NCBI GenBank assembly: GCA_025558075.1
Contig: JAHLKF010000013.1
Coordinates: 310,001-374,000 of the forward strand
Direction: 5' to 3'
DNA length: 64,000 nucleotides
Origin: Gaertneriomyces semiglobifer
Lineage: Eukaryota > Chytridiomycota > Chytridiomycetes > Spizellomycetales > Spizellomycetaceae
Shown here: piece after piece, positions 54,527 through 64,000 of the stretch
Numbering within the stretch: position 1 is the first letter of the stretch
Layout: each line of letters begins with the position of its first letter
Notes under the pieces: model-generated
Told to the model about the DNA's origin: nothing
Databases searched by the model: none
The model's input: only the letters and a program-made list of their open reading frames with translations
Translations under genes and position numbers: made by a program

Positions 54527-55255
54527 ATGATTACACCGCAAATGATGACGGTGGATGCCCAGAGGATCATTCTGGACGTCGTCTCCGAGCCGATATCAAT
54601 GGTGAACTTGATGAAGAAAGTGGATCTGGACAAAGTGACAGTGAGGCGAACAGTACAGGAACTGATCGAGCTACAAGCACTGTGAGTACTATCGCTTTCA
54701 AATAACCCAGGTTTCATAAAGAATCAGACTTTTTTGATAGTGCATCGGAAACGAGGGAAGACACCGAGTTTATCTCTCCCGTTGCCACAATGCGCTCCGA
54801 CACAAACGTACCTTCGGAACCTCCAGCCTCTTCCTCTTCATTGAAGATCAAGGTTATTCACAGATGCCACTGGTCATGAATCCAGATGATACTCACTTTA
54901 CGAAGCAGACCGAGCTCGTTACGTCCATTACCGGTTTACGAGCAACCCTTTCTGGTTTAGAAGAATCCAACAGGTCCCTTTGCGAAGCTTTAAACATACC
55001 GCCTGAAACTGATTTGAAGAGCATCGAGGCAACGCTGCAAAAGCATATTAAGCGACTGCACGACTATAACGAGACAAAAGATATTGGGTATGTCTGACGA
55101 TTGCTTTGTCTAAGCAAACCAATTTGCGCCGATTTGTGATCCGGGACACTTCTAACGTTGGGCGTAGGCAAATGCTGATAGGCAAGTGTGCCGAGAGGGA
55201 GGGAACGACGACACGGTCCATGTACAGCGAATTCGGTTTGGACTTGGATGACTAG
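54527..55255 (+). CDS. SWI5: SWI5 recombination mediator with an N-terminal winged-helix-like segment
   Basis: Four exons, 54527-54681, 54741-54852, 54906-55087 and 55168-55255, encode 178 residues with matching phases. The C-terminal ~90 residues match SWI5: coiled coil (ITGLRATLSGLEESNRSLCE), then HIKRLHDYNETKDIGQMLIG and TRSMYSEFGLDLDD, the conserved end. SWI5 pairs with SFR1 to stimulate Rad51 and Dmc1 strand exchange. The N-terminal ~50 residues (QRIILDVVSEPISMVNLMKK, TVRRTVQELIELQAL) look like a small winged-helix fold, which is not part of the usual SWI5. An overlapping frame in exon 1 is also open, but only this frame gives correct phase into exon 2. The 53-nt third-exon boundary (GAAG|CAG) is the least certain junction. 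Confidence 0.85.
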
Positions 55256-55265
55256 TAGCATCCGG

Positions 55266-55520
55266 CTACACATGCGGCACGGTACCCAGCCGGCGCATCA
55301 ACTTATTAACACTCACAACTTCATCCATATTTGATATGTCGGTGTCGTGCATCATGCAATACATCTCAGAGGTATGCGCATACAACTTTGACATCCTCGG
55401 GATTATGTTAAAGAGTTTTGATAGGAGGCACTTCATCAAATTCACCGTGCTCAATCGCTTGGTGCCGAATGCCTGGGTAGTTGGCAAACATCTACAATCC
55501 CGTGCCATAAAGAAGACTGG
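55266..55520 (-). pseudogene. Decayed copy of the 3' end of an F-box gene
   Basis: Reading the minus strand from about 55490, the tail of the frame ends IEHGEFDEVPPIKTL and a stop near 55412. It mirrors the end of the intact F-box protein at 57379 (LEHGDFDSVSPIKTV). Flanking non-coding sequence is also similar between the two places, for example cttcatccat, catcatgcaatacat and ggtatgcgcatac. Upstream the frame breaks, so only the C-terminal part survives. It lies directly downstream of, and convergent with, SWI5. Confidence 0.65.
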
Positions 55521-55742
55521 ATGCTCGTTGTTTGGCTGGAATGGTGTCTCTTGCTTCTCGAACCGCCTTGCCAACGTCCTTCCCATTCTTGAGCCTCCAC
55601 CTGAATGGCATCACCAGTGAGTCCACTACGAAGCAGTGCCCTAATACAGGGCCGGGTGACTGACCTCTTGAAGCACCTTCCTTCGGGCGGCACACCTGAG
55701 CATCTGACATCTGTATTGGTAATGCGGTTTGCAAATGATCAA

Positions 55743-56107
55743 CTACATCGTTATCTCTTCCTCCTTCGGACTGTCAGGCGGGATAGCATCATCCTGCTCC
55801 CGCCTTTCCTGCTTGTCCTCACTTGAACCTGCCAAGCCATCGGCATGTTGTAACTGCTGCTCCCTACTCAGACGTGCCGTACTATCAAGCTGTGGTTTGT
55901 TGACATCAGACAACCATTCCAGTATCGGCCAGTCAGGAGTCTGCAAATAATCATGTGCACAGAAACCTGGATGGCACCCAATCAAGACTTTGGGGTACCT
56001 GTCGGTTGACTTGTTGCGTTCCAAGCTGATCATGATCCCCCTCTAGCTCTGCATCACTGATCGGAAATTCGGCTTCGACTTCCTGATTCTCCGCGTTCAC
56101 ATGTTCT
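55743..56107 (-). CDS. Unknown acidic protein, 5' end unresolved
   Basis: Two minus-strand exons join cleanly: about 56107-55999 and 55940-55743, through a 58-nt intron (CAG|GTACCC...TTTGCAG) in phase 0. The encoded tail contains EVEAEFPISDAELEGDHDQL, TPDWPILEWLSDVNKPQLD and a charged Gln/Glu-rich end (PPDSPKEEEITM). The upstream exon has no in-frame ATG before a stop at about 56145, so another 5' exon is missing or the gene is broken. No domain is recognised. It lies inside the region of local duplication, so it may itself be a remnant. Confidence 0.4.
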
Positions 56108-57189
56108 TTCGTTAAGGCTGTTACTTTTTTCGCGCGACCGCATTAACTCATGTGAGAAACAGAATGAATGGCTAGAGTCTGTTTTGAACGAATAGAAGCC
56201 CACCCAGAGAGGACCACACGAACCACGAAAAGCTGGCGTGGTCCCCTAGACCAAAATCTCGCGAAGCTAACTAACAGACATGAAGTCCAATAAAAGCGCC
56301 CGGCGTAGGATGTTGCACGCCTACTTCACCAAGCTTTCTGCAATGTTCATCAAAAGAATTGACCTTGATGATGCGACCAATGTTGTTTAGACGGGCTTTG
56401 TGAGTTTTGCCAAGTTCGAGACCCGCTCAGGTCTACTGTTCACGTATGCTTTGCATATGAGATTGGTGTCCATAAGTGAGGACTGGCAAAATCACAAACC
56501 CCTGAAACGTTATGATGGTGTTAGTATTTGCAAAACTAAGTTTAAGGAAGAGCCAAGTCTGGCCTACCCACCTGGAACACTCTAAAAATAAGCGGTAGTT
56601 CTCATCGCTTTCCGGCAATTCGATGAGAACTACCGCCTATTTTTAAGAGGTGGAAGAGCCGATGGTCTTCGCTCGTTTGGAGGAGCTCTGAGAAGGACAA
56701 GACGAGGCTTCAGTTGCCGATCGTTTTGAGGACATGGTGGGCAGTATGTTGCTGAGGAAGAAGCAGAACGTCGCGCCAACGTGTTGAATCTTGAAATTGA
56801 GTCTTGATCTTGATCACGGTGGAAATATCATAACAGCGTCATGCCCATAATTATATATGTGAGCCCTGTTACCAAGACCTGCTCACCCTTCGGATTTGAG
56901 GACCTTGTCTCGGCCGCGTGCAGAAGAGTACAACCAGCATAGATATACCGAGAGGTGACAAATGTTATTGGTTGCCAATGAACCCATGAAATAGGTTTAA
57001 GATGGTTGTATGGTGGCCAGAGGCCGCCAACGGAGGAAAAAGGTGAATTCGCTGGATCTGAGTTTGGGAGAGTGATATCCATCAATATCGATCAAGGCAT
57101 CCTACATATATACATATTCACTACGTCCACCCTCCCTGGATGTTTCTGCATCTTGTTGAACTCTTTTCCAAGGGCACGGCAAAGGATTT
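56108..57189. other. Gene-poor segment inside the duplicated region
   Basis: Short frames occur on both strands, such as 56280-56390 plus (MKSNKSARRRMLHAYF...), 56400-56585 plus and 56828-57085 minus, but none has a domain or splice support. A strong inverted repeat is listed separately at 56583-56645. Fragments of old genes are likely. Confidence 0.35.
56583..56645 (-). repeat. Near-perfect inverted repeat, 25-nt arms with 13-nt loop
   Basis: The left arm (56583-56607, taaaaataagcggtagttct and five more bases) is the reverse complement of the right arm (56621-56645) at 24 of 25 positions. The loop is ctttccggcaatt. On the minus strand the single mismatch becomes a G-U pair, so RNA from that strand would fold into an unbroken stem. 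The arms are AT-rich at their outer ends. It could be the remnant of a miniature inverted-repeat element, a transcription-end hairpin, or a precursor of a small RNA. Confidence 0.75.
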
Positions 57190-57204
57190 CCAGAACCTGA
57201 CGTT

Positions 57205-57275
57205 CCTCAATGTTGGGCGTAGGCAGATGCTGATAGGCAAGTGCGCCGAGAGGGAGGGAACGACGCGAACTTGCC
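57205..57275 (+). pseudogene. Isolated copy of the last SWI5 exon
   Basis: The sequence gttgggcgtaggcagatgct and what follows closely repeats the acceptor and start of SWI5 exon 4 (55159-55215). The translation begins QMLIGKCAEREGTT, as in the intact gene, then departs. No other SWI5 exon is found upstream of it, so it cannot be expressed as SWI5. It sits just beyond the 3' end of the intact F-box gene. Confidence 0.75.
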
Positions 57276-57378
57276 ACTAACAACTTCATCCATCGATCCT
57301 GTCGGTGTCGTCCATCATGCAATACATTTTTCAATTATAGGTATGCGCATATGGCTTGGACATCTTTGGAATTATATG

Positions 57379-58491
57379 TTAAACCGTTTTTATAGGAGAC
57401 ACTGAATCAAAATCACCGTGCTCAAGCGCTTGTTGCCGAATGAACTCCAGCCTGTCACTGTGACGTTCGGGGCCTGTAACATGAAAGATTCCGCCACCTG
57501 GGTAGTTGTCAAACTCGGCCTGCAGCTGTAAAGTGGACTGACGTGTCACAGATCGAAGAGACGCACCGGGCCATGGTGTTAAAATGAATGATACTCGCCG
57601 GTCGGAGGTCTTCTGGCTCCATTGGGGAAGATACAAATCCATCCCATAGGTGTTCCACTCTAGTACGTGCTCGGGAACTCTTGCCCGCGCCCATGATACT
57701 GTCCACAATGCGTGTACATCTATCCTTCTCAACCGAGGGAAGTCCTCAAATTTTACAGGAAGCTGAATACAGTCCTTCTCTCGTATGCTGGTACCATCAA
57801 CAATTTCAAGCGATACAATCTTGGCACTATAGAAGTGTAGAAGCTTTGTGAACAAGCGTAGGGCGGGTCTGTCACCCCGAGGCAGCACGCCTTCAATGGT
57901 GCATGATACCTCTTCTGGTTTCTGGAGCCTACGCACTGAAATTACAAGTTCCGGCGGAGAATGCCGCGGCGCGGCAGGAGTAGTCGGGAAGTTCCAGTAA
58001 TCAAACAGCCTTTGTCGCGCTGGATCAGAACGCTTGGGCTCTCCAAAAGCGACCGAGATCTGCACGCCATCCAGCGCTCGTGCGTACTCGGACATCAAAA
58101 ATGAGATCAGCTGATTTCGATTGGCGCTGTCCGTGTACCAATCCGGGTCATTGATGAAGATTCGCAAACTGCGCGAATAACAAATGCGCCGCCCAAGCAA
58201 AGAGATGATGCCCCAAAAGGCTTCCAGATTTCTATGATGCTTCAATTCGACGTCTAGATACAGCAGAGGGCGCAACATCTCATGCCACGTACGGCATGTC
58301 TGAACCAAACTGTACTTGTCGGCTAGCGTGAGATCCCGCAGAATGAGTTCGAACACTTCCACAGGCCAGTAGCGATCCTGTGGTCGCTGGGCGGTGATTT
58401 GGAAGGTCGCTGCTGCCGTCATTTGTTTGTTGTAGAGAGCCTCTACGGGTATTGTAAGTTGCGGTGTGTGATGCTTTTGTTTGGCCGTCAT
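57379..58491 (-). CDS. F-box-like protein
   Basis: A single exon of 370 residues from ATG 58491 (the frame is open 21 codons further upstream, but only from a non-ATG codon). An F-box-like motif lies near residues 38-80: WPVEVFELILRDLTLADKYS, then LVQTCRTWHEMLRPLLY. The rest has mixed alpha/beta character with scattered Leu/Ile and no clear repeat, as in many fungal F-box proteins whose substrate-binding part diverges quickly. It would recruit a target to an SCF ubiquitin ligase through Skp1. A partial second copy of its C-terminus is present at 55266-55520. Confidence 0.65.
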   Translation of the reverse strand: MTAKQKHHTPQLTIPVEALYNKQMTAAATFQITAQRPQDRYWPVEVFELILRDLTLADKYSLVQTCRTWHEMLRPLLYLDVELKHHRNLEAFWGIISLLGRRICYSRSLRIFINDPDWYTDSANRNQLISFLMSEYARALDGVQISVAFGEPKRSDPARQRLFDYWNFPTTPAAPRHSPPELVISVRRLQKPEEVSCTIEGVLPRGDRPALRLFTKLLHFYSAKIVSLEIVDGTSIREKDCIQLPVKFEDFPRLRRIDVHALWTVSWARARVPEHVLEWNTYGMDLYLPQWSQKTSDRRVSFILTPWPGASLRSVTRQSTLQLQAEFDNYPGGGIFHVTGPERHSDRLEFIRQQALEHGDFDSVSPIKTV

Positions 58492-59036
58492 CACTGCACG
58501 CACGCGTAACTGGTGCGTTGATCGATAACCAAAACCAGTTTCGGGGAAAACCAATCTCCGAAAATTTGTTTATCCTGAAATCATGAAAGAAATAACTTCT
58601 ATGTCAGGAACCTGAATGCGGCGTAAAACATGAGAATCTTCCTTAACTCCCTTTGTTTTGGCAATGACCAGCAGCCGGAAATTTTCTGCATGACCTTCAA
58701 AATTTTAATAGTAGGTTGGGGGTTCCCGTTTCTTTCAGTTGTTCGTCCGAAGGACGGCTTCTTTCTATTTTCGACGTAGGTCTCAATAAGCCTGCCCCAA
58801 AGTTGTACGCCGATGAGACACTTATAGCAGATGGATGCGGGTCCAAGCATCCATGGAGTAGGTTCAACGAAGCCAGTGTTACGCGCAAATGTGTATGTTT
58901 AGCAATCACCCTCGAACTCCATAACTTGTTGAATCTCAAACATGAAGTATGGTTCGAGGCACGGCCTTTATAAAGGAGACGGTCTGCCACTCAGTGCCCG
59001 ACCACCTCTCGAGTATCACTCCATCAAATCATCAGC
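58492..59036. other. Divergent intergenic region before the GDSL hydrolase gene
   Basis: About 545 bp between divergent genes. Small frames on both strands (58599-58990) are not supported. No repeat or RNA gene was recognised. Confidence 0.35.
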
Positions 59037-59903
59037 ATGCAGTTCACACTAGTGCTCCAGTTTCTCGCGTTAGTGTCGTATGCTACCGCATACCCTGCGA
59101 CAGCAAGGTTCAACCCTCGCACCGTTGTTGCCTTTGGTGACTCTCTCAGCGACACAGGAAATTCTTTCAAAGGAACCCAAGGCGCTGACCCACCGGCACC
59201 GCTATACTTTCAGGGTCGTTACTCAAATGGTCCCGTATGGGTAGAGCATTTCGCCAAGACCTTAGGCTTGCGCTTGGACTCCCGCGCATTCGGCGGTAGC
59301 GGGGTCGACAGCATCATGGCCCCGACTGAGGCCCCCTTTGGCGAGAAACGTCCCGCCCTTCCTGGTTTACTCCAACAAGTGGCGTCTTTCCTTGGTCGCC
59401 CACTAGGAGCAGTCCCTCCTAACACCCTCATCACTGTTTGGTCCGGAAGCAACGACTATTTCCGGCAACGCGCAGATATAACACCCCAAATGGTGGTCGA
59501 TAGGACCGCCGCTAGTTTGGCAATGCTCATCGCCCGCGGTTACAACAACTTGGTCGTGTGGAATCTCCCAGCCTCGCCTGCCATTCCTGACGCCGAGCAC
59601 AACGCGTTGCTTGCAAAAGCTGTTGCCTCCCTTCGCGCCGCGAACCGGAACGTGAAGATTCTAGAGATGGACGCCAACAAGGTCTTGGCGGATGCCGTTG
59701 CCGCACGGTTCGCCGCTACAGGTGGTAACATTAACCTCGACGTCACGGCTGGTTGTGTCGACAAATTCGCCAACCCACCGAAGACGTGCGATGACCCCGC
59801 CAAGTTCATCACCTTTGATGGTATCCACCCGGAGGCGAAGGTACATGAGCTTATTGGCGCTGCCCCAGTGGCAGCTGCTAAAGCGTTGTTTGGCTTAAGA
59901 TAA
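59037..59903 (+). CDS. Secreted GDSL-family esterase/lipase
   Basis: A single exon of 288 residues. The N-terminus is a classical signal peptide (MQFTLVLQFLALVSYATAYP), so the enzyme should be secreted. SGNH/GDSL blocks are present: block I VVAFGDSLSDTGNSF with the nucleophilic Ser, the Gly in block II (RAFGGSGVD), block III Asn in TVWSGSNDYF, and block V FDGIHPEAKVH with the catalytic Asp-x-x-His. This arrangement is that of plant- and fungal-type GDSL lipases and of thermolabile hemolysin/phospholipase relatives. Likely substrates are acyl or acetyl esters, including plant cell-wall acetyl groups, but the actual one is unknown. It is intron-free, unlike most neighbours. Confidence 0.92.
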   Translation: MQFTLVLQFLALVSYATAYPATARFNPRTVVAFGDSLSDTGNSFKGTQGADPPAPLYFQGRYSNGPVWVEHFAKTLGLRLDSRAFGGSGVDSIMAPTEAPFGEKRPALPGLLQQVASFLGRPLGAVPPNTLITVWSGSNDYFRQRADITPQMVVDRTAASLAMLIARGYNNLVVWNLPASPAIPDAEHNALLAKAVASLRAANRNVKILEMDANKVLADAVAARFAATGGNINLDVTAGCVDKFANPPKTCDDPAKFITFDGIHPEAKVHELIGAAPVAAAKALFGLR

Positions 59904-60399
59904 GCTTGGCCATCCTCCTTATGCGATTTGGAAAACGGCTATTTTCTGATACTTGGTTAGCGATTTGGAAGACGGCGTTTTGGATATGTAGCCGGTAGAA
60001 TAGCATGCTAGACATGCGAAAACATAGAAGAAGTAGATGTAGCTTTTATAGATTTGAAGTAAAGTCAGAATAGACTACGATACCAAATCATAAAACCTTT
60101 CAAACACTGGTTATTTCATGTAGAAGCGAATGTCTCTCTTTCGTCGAGTTCGTACTGTTGAACTGCTTTCGCACCGCATGATCAGCTGGTACTGCAACAT
60201 GATTGGGAGAACATGACAGTCACATCGCTGGGAGTACTGCGAATTGATCCCCATGTAAAATCGTGCTCATTGTGATTGTGGCCCACACCACGTCAGGCCT
60301 AGATAATGTGGCTTACCAGTAAGCACCCCCTTACGATAAATTATCCACAAGTAGGAGAGTATTTGGCTTGTGTGGCTGCGCGTAACGTTGGCTCGCTCA
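59904..60399. other. Convergent intergenic region, nothing recognised
   Basis: About 500 bp between two convergent genes, presumably 3' UTR and terminator DNA of both. Near 59921-59975 two short phrases (gcgatttggaaaacggc and gcgatttggaagacggc) repeat in tandem, possibly part of the 3' UTR. No gene is seen. Confidence 0.4.
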
Positions 60400-62956
60400 T
60401 CATCCAGTTCCCAAAGCCCTAGAAGGGGTATATGACCTAGCAAAATCCAACACTAGCTCGCATCCTAGCCCAGGGTACACCTCCGACAAGTCTGCTTCCA
60501 ATTCGGAGAGGTCCGCTCGCCCCGGTCCTACAACGGGGAAGGTTGGTGCCGACTGCCCGCTATGGTCCTCATCTACATAAGGCTCGCCTCGTTCTCCAAC
60601 GAAGGCCAGTACGCGCTCTTCGAGAGTTTGACACCGGGTTCTCTGCGCCCCATACCTCATTTCAACGATCTCGCTTCCGTAAGGTTTATATGTTGACAAC
60701 CAAATATTATCACGGTGGTATCGCCATAACGCATCCACTGCTTTTCGTAATTCACGGATAGGGCCACGTGCCAGCTGATAGAGCTGCGCTTTGGGATTGT
60801 CGGATTTATAAGCTTGTTGTAAGTATTGTCGTAAATTTGCTTTGAGACTCAGCACTCTTGCAATCTTCGCAGGGAACTGTAGCCGAGAATTCAAAGGGTA
60901 TAATGCCAATTCCTGAGTCGAGGCTGCGTCGAGCGTTTTTGCAAGCTCACTATATACACTTTCCAAATCAATGTTGAGGTTCTGATATTGCGGTCCGAGA
61001 AAACCGTAGAGAGGATCATTCCATAATAGCCATTTAGACACATTGGGAGGAAATCTCGTCCTGTCCATCGACTCGAGCGGTACATCGATTTTAGATGCAT
61101 AAACAAAATGTTCCAAATTACCACCACACACGGCGGCAAAGGCGCGTCGAATCATGTTCCAGTCAACATCGAGTGATGAGGTGTATCCATGTTCGGCGTA
61201 GTAAACGAACCCAGGTAACGCGGACATGACATCGCATTCGTTGCCGTCATCGCCCCACTGCGTCACAAAGACGTTTCGAACATTGTTTTGTTTGCATGCT
61301 TTCAGACATGCATCCGATGCAGCAAATGTAAATGGTAAGGCAGAATAGAATCGGTTCCATGACCATATCCCACCAGCAACCCAGGGGTCTCGTCCAATAA
61401 TGTTACGATGCTGCTCGATTTTCCGGGTATACGCTTCTGGCTGGGTATGATAGTAATCCCAATAAATGTAATCAGTATCGGATGGCACTTTGTGCTTCAT
61501 TTCTTGAGGCAAATCAGATGTATCGTAGTAACTTTGCAGAGAGGAATTCTTCGCAGCTAGTGTAAACAGCATGTCGGACCAAACCATGGGAACCAATCCT
61601 CTGTCTAGACAGATTTGCTTGACTCGTCGTACGTGTGCTAAAAAGACCTGAGAGCTGTCCTTGTCTCCAAAAAGTTGCCGATATCTGCCTTCTCCAACTC
61701 CATGAGCTTCGTCCATTCCTATATGGATTCTTTTCGATCGAAGAGGTCGAGAAGCTGATTCAATCATTTTCTCTATCAGTTGGTATGTCTCTTCAGAATT
61801 CGCAAGTAGAACCTCGTGTGTATCACGAACACTAGCAAATCGGGGCCACTGCAGAATCTGACCAAGATGCCCGAGGGTTTGTATGCACGCGATGACCTCA
61901 ATTCCAAAAGCGGCGGCATATTGATCAATGAGCGACATCTCGACCTGCGTAAATCCGCCACGAAGATATCCGAAGAACGGTTCATTGGGAATTTCATATG
62001 TGTCTTCGGTGTACAGTTGGAAGGTGTTCAGGCCAAGTAAGGCGCATGTACGTAGTAAGAACAAGACAGCCTCCGTCGTTAGTGTGGCGCTTCGACTATT
62101 ATCTGTCATTGCCCTAAAATGACGCTTAGGCTCAGGCACACAGCACCTCTAGCAGAATGGCACTAACCCGAGACTCTCAAATTGTGCAGTTTCATCCCAA
62201 GTCATCATGGCAGATAGATCTTCAACGTCCTCTATGTCAAACAATACACCTAACATCCTGCCAACCGCTCTGAATGCTGAACAAAAGTCAGTAGGCGGAG
62301 AAAGAAAAGTCCCTGAAGTGCTGCTGTCTCGTACCTTCCGTCTGCCTTCGATATGAGACATGGACCGCATACTTTTCATCAGATGGTACATCTCTCAAGC
62401 TGTAGTGTGAAGGTCGCACACTGACAGATCGTTCCGGTAATTGTTCATCGTAATGAAACTTGACAGCAATCCGTTCCATGTTCTCCTCGTCCAGCATCAT
62501 CATTGATTCGATCGTTCTGAAATTCTTGTGAAGGCAGTGTCTGGCAATCTCCTGCAGCCCAGCTACAAGATCTTGTGGACACTCCTCCACAACAAGCAGG
62601 AGTGGAAGTAGACTTCGTTGTCCTGTACCGTTGAGCCCCAGGCTGTCTGCGGCTTTGTCGCTGTCCATCCGGTCCAAAGCATCGGTCGACATGTTGGTTA
62701 TCTGCTCAAAGTTAAGTGATGGTACCACCACCTCTGGAGTGTGACCGCAGTGCTCACTGCCCACAACAGTTCCGGTCGTGAGAAGAGGGTTGCTTAACGC
62801 ATGCGCATCAGAGGCGAGCTCAAGCTCTGTAGGCATGCTATCAGGTTCGTCCAGTTGGGCACTTGGGATGCTAATGGACATTCTGTCGGATGATTCTTCA
62901 CGTTCCTTTGGCCGCTCCGGAAACAAAAGTGAGTTGATGGTCGGTTGATCCACCAT
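60400..62956 (-). CDS. GH20 beta-N-acetylhexosaminidase, bacterial/HEXDC-like type
   Basis: Three exons on the minus strand, 62956-62335, 62276-62168 and 62113-60400, encode 814 residues with consistent phases. The first ~150 residues are hydrophilic and unlike the family. A beta-rich N-domain ends in VHVSYRRQTEAFRAVGRMLG. The GH20 barrel follows: TLTTEAVLFLLRTCALLGLN, FQLYTEDTYEIPNEPFFGYL, IEVIACIQTLGHLGQILQWP and the catalytic Asp-Glu pair in RIHIGMDEAHGVGEGRYRQL. It lacks a signal peptide, so it probably acts inside the cell, removing terminal GlcNAc or GalNAc. The sequence resembles Paenibacillus-type GH20 and HEXDC enzymes rather than secreted fungal chitobiases. Correct exon joining restores the family phrase around FESLGAMTDNSRSATL. 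Confidence 0.9.
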
Positions 62957-64000
62957 TGACGTGATACGGCGTTTTCGATTTCAACGGCTGAAGTTCGCTG
63001 CGTAATGTTTCTGCTCGCTAATGTGGCGCCAAACCAGTGCAGCGGGGGATGCTTGTGGTGCGGAGCTTTTATGAAGAGATTCCACGTCGTAGTTTGCTGC
63101 AGTGGCTGGCACGCTGAAGTGTGGAGATGAGTGGAGGATCATCGGCTGTGCACAACCGCGGTAACACACGTGTAAAGAATCAACGAGGCGCTTTGTAGAA
63201 CTGCAGCGAAACGTTCTACTTTGGCAGCGGAGTAGATCTACGCTGTCGGGAGCCACTGTAAAAGAGATGCGGCCATTGGCCTATCTGATGTGTGATGCAC
63301 TGACACCATACTGCGGTAGAACGGATGCTATACTGCTAAAGAAGGTTTGGAACTGCGCCACTTCAGGTCGTCATAAAAATGGCAGCACGACGAATATTAA
63401 ATTCATAACCAAGAGCTAACGGTGCTCGCCGCATTCGTCAAGTGAAGGAGCGGTTACGTAAAGTACTGGTCATGGTTCTCTGAGATCCTCAAAACCCACA
63501 AGCCCATCAAACAGGCCGTTCTTCCATGCCCAAGGGTAGTCTTCCGAAATGTCAGGCGGTCGTTTCGTGGACAAGTAAGACTAAGGAAGATGCAGGTGAG
63601 CCATTTGCCTTCGATATTCTCCAACGAACAGCAGTTCTCGCGCGCAGCAGGAACCCGATTTCCAATTTTTTATTGTTACACCAGGTAACCAGCTTCGGAT
63701 TGTGCCTTCCTCAAAGCCAGCAAGATTTTGCCACATCTTCCATAGCAATGTCGGTAGGCCGTGTGATTGCTCTCGATTGCATTTGAGCTGACGGTTGGAT
63801 TCGTCAAACGTATCTCATATGTTGCAACTAACGTCGTTCATATCGGCTATGAGGTTCATCGCGCCTAGACGTACGCACTGAGCTATGTGACAAGATCATC
63901 AGGCGCTTGCTAGTCCGTTGAGAGGGTCAGGATATCGAGTGATGTGCTTGACGCAATATCCTAGAGAAACTGTGGCAATTCCGCTGACGCTTTCACCGCC
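62957..64000. other. Right-end region with no confident gene
   Basis: About 1 kb. A minus-strand frame at 62981-63256 and a plus-strand frame at 63526-63786 (starting MPKGSLPKCQAVVSWTSKTK, with a possible GTGAGC donor at 63595) have ATG starts but no domain. The latter could be the first exon of a gene continuing beyond the window. It also holds the GH20 promoter. Confidence 0.3.

Noticed and set aside
56828..57085. 85-codon minus-strand frame with hydrophobic stretches
   Set aside because: No domain, no splice partner and located among duplicated fragments; not enough to call a gene.
1..64000. tRNA, rRNA and CRISPR features
   Set aside because: No stretch with a convincing tRNA A-box/B-box pair, rRNA similarity or regularly spaced repeats was found; the ggttcaa match at 14159 lacks a cloverleaf.

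Overview
This window comes from a nuclear genome of a zoosporic (flagellated) fungus, most likely a chytrid. Genes are close together, on both strands, and interrupted by short introns (mostly 53-120 nt, GT...AG, phases consistent at almost every junction). The gene set is fungal or opisthokont (LST8, FYV7, transgelin/SCP1, TMEM184, GUF1, UBC12, cystathionine gamma-lyase, SWI5). It also includes proteins tied to flagella or lost by most crown fungi: DRC11/IQCA1 of the nexin-dynein regulatory complex, an EFCAB11-like EF-hand protein, and nicastrin, the gamma-secretase subunit. No rRNA, tRNA, CRISPR array or intact transposon was recognised.

Layout. 0-5 kb: a PX-domain lipid-binding protein cut by the left edge, an OTU deubiquitinase and LST8. 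5-13 kb: an unknown acidic protein tightly followed by an ArsJ-type organoarsenical exporter, then transgelin, FYV7 and mitochondrial GUF1. 13-18 kb: a gene-poor stretch with a small Myb/SANT-like protein, a dispersed direct repeat and simple repeats. 18-24 kb: a four-finger C2H2 transcription factor and a RhoGAP, each behind a long simple-repeat-rich 5' region. 25-36 kb: nicastrin, a small coiled-coil protein, UBC12, a 621-residue disordered protein and cystathionine gamma-lyase. 36-44 kb: a nine-exon coiled-coil protein convergent with the 13-exon DRC11 gene. 44-49 kb: TMEM184, an isochorismatase-like hydrolase, and an OAS-like nucleotidyltransferase fused to three C2H2 zinc fingers. 50-55 kb: a duplicated multi-pass membrane protein, EFCAB11, a mitochondrial BCKDK/PDK-type kinase and SWI5. 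55-64 kb: a local duplication carrying pieces of SWI5 and an F-box gene, then the intact F-box gene, a secreted GDSL hydrolase and a bacterial-type GH20 hexosaminidase.

The genes do not form one pathway; neighbours are mostly unrelated housekeeping functions, as usual in fungi. The most interesting items are the OAS-like nucleotidyltransferase with zinc fingers (47755-48986), a eukaryotic ArsJ (6212-7984), fungal nicastrin (25000-27649), and a SWI5 with an apparent winged-helix N-terminus (54527-55255) next to a reciprocally decayed duplication. All exon models were read by eye from frame, splice-site and family-motif continuity. None was confirmed by transcripts or database search.
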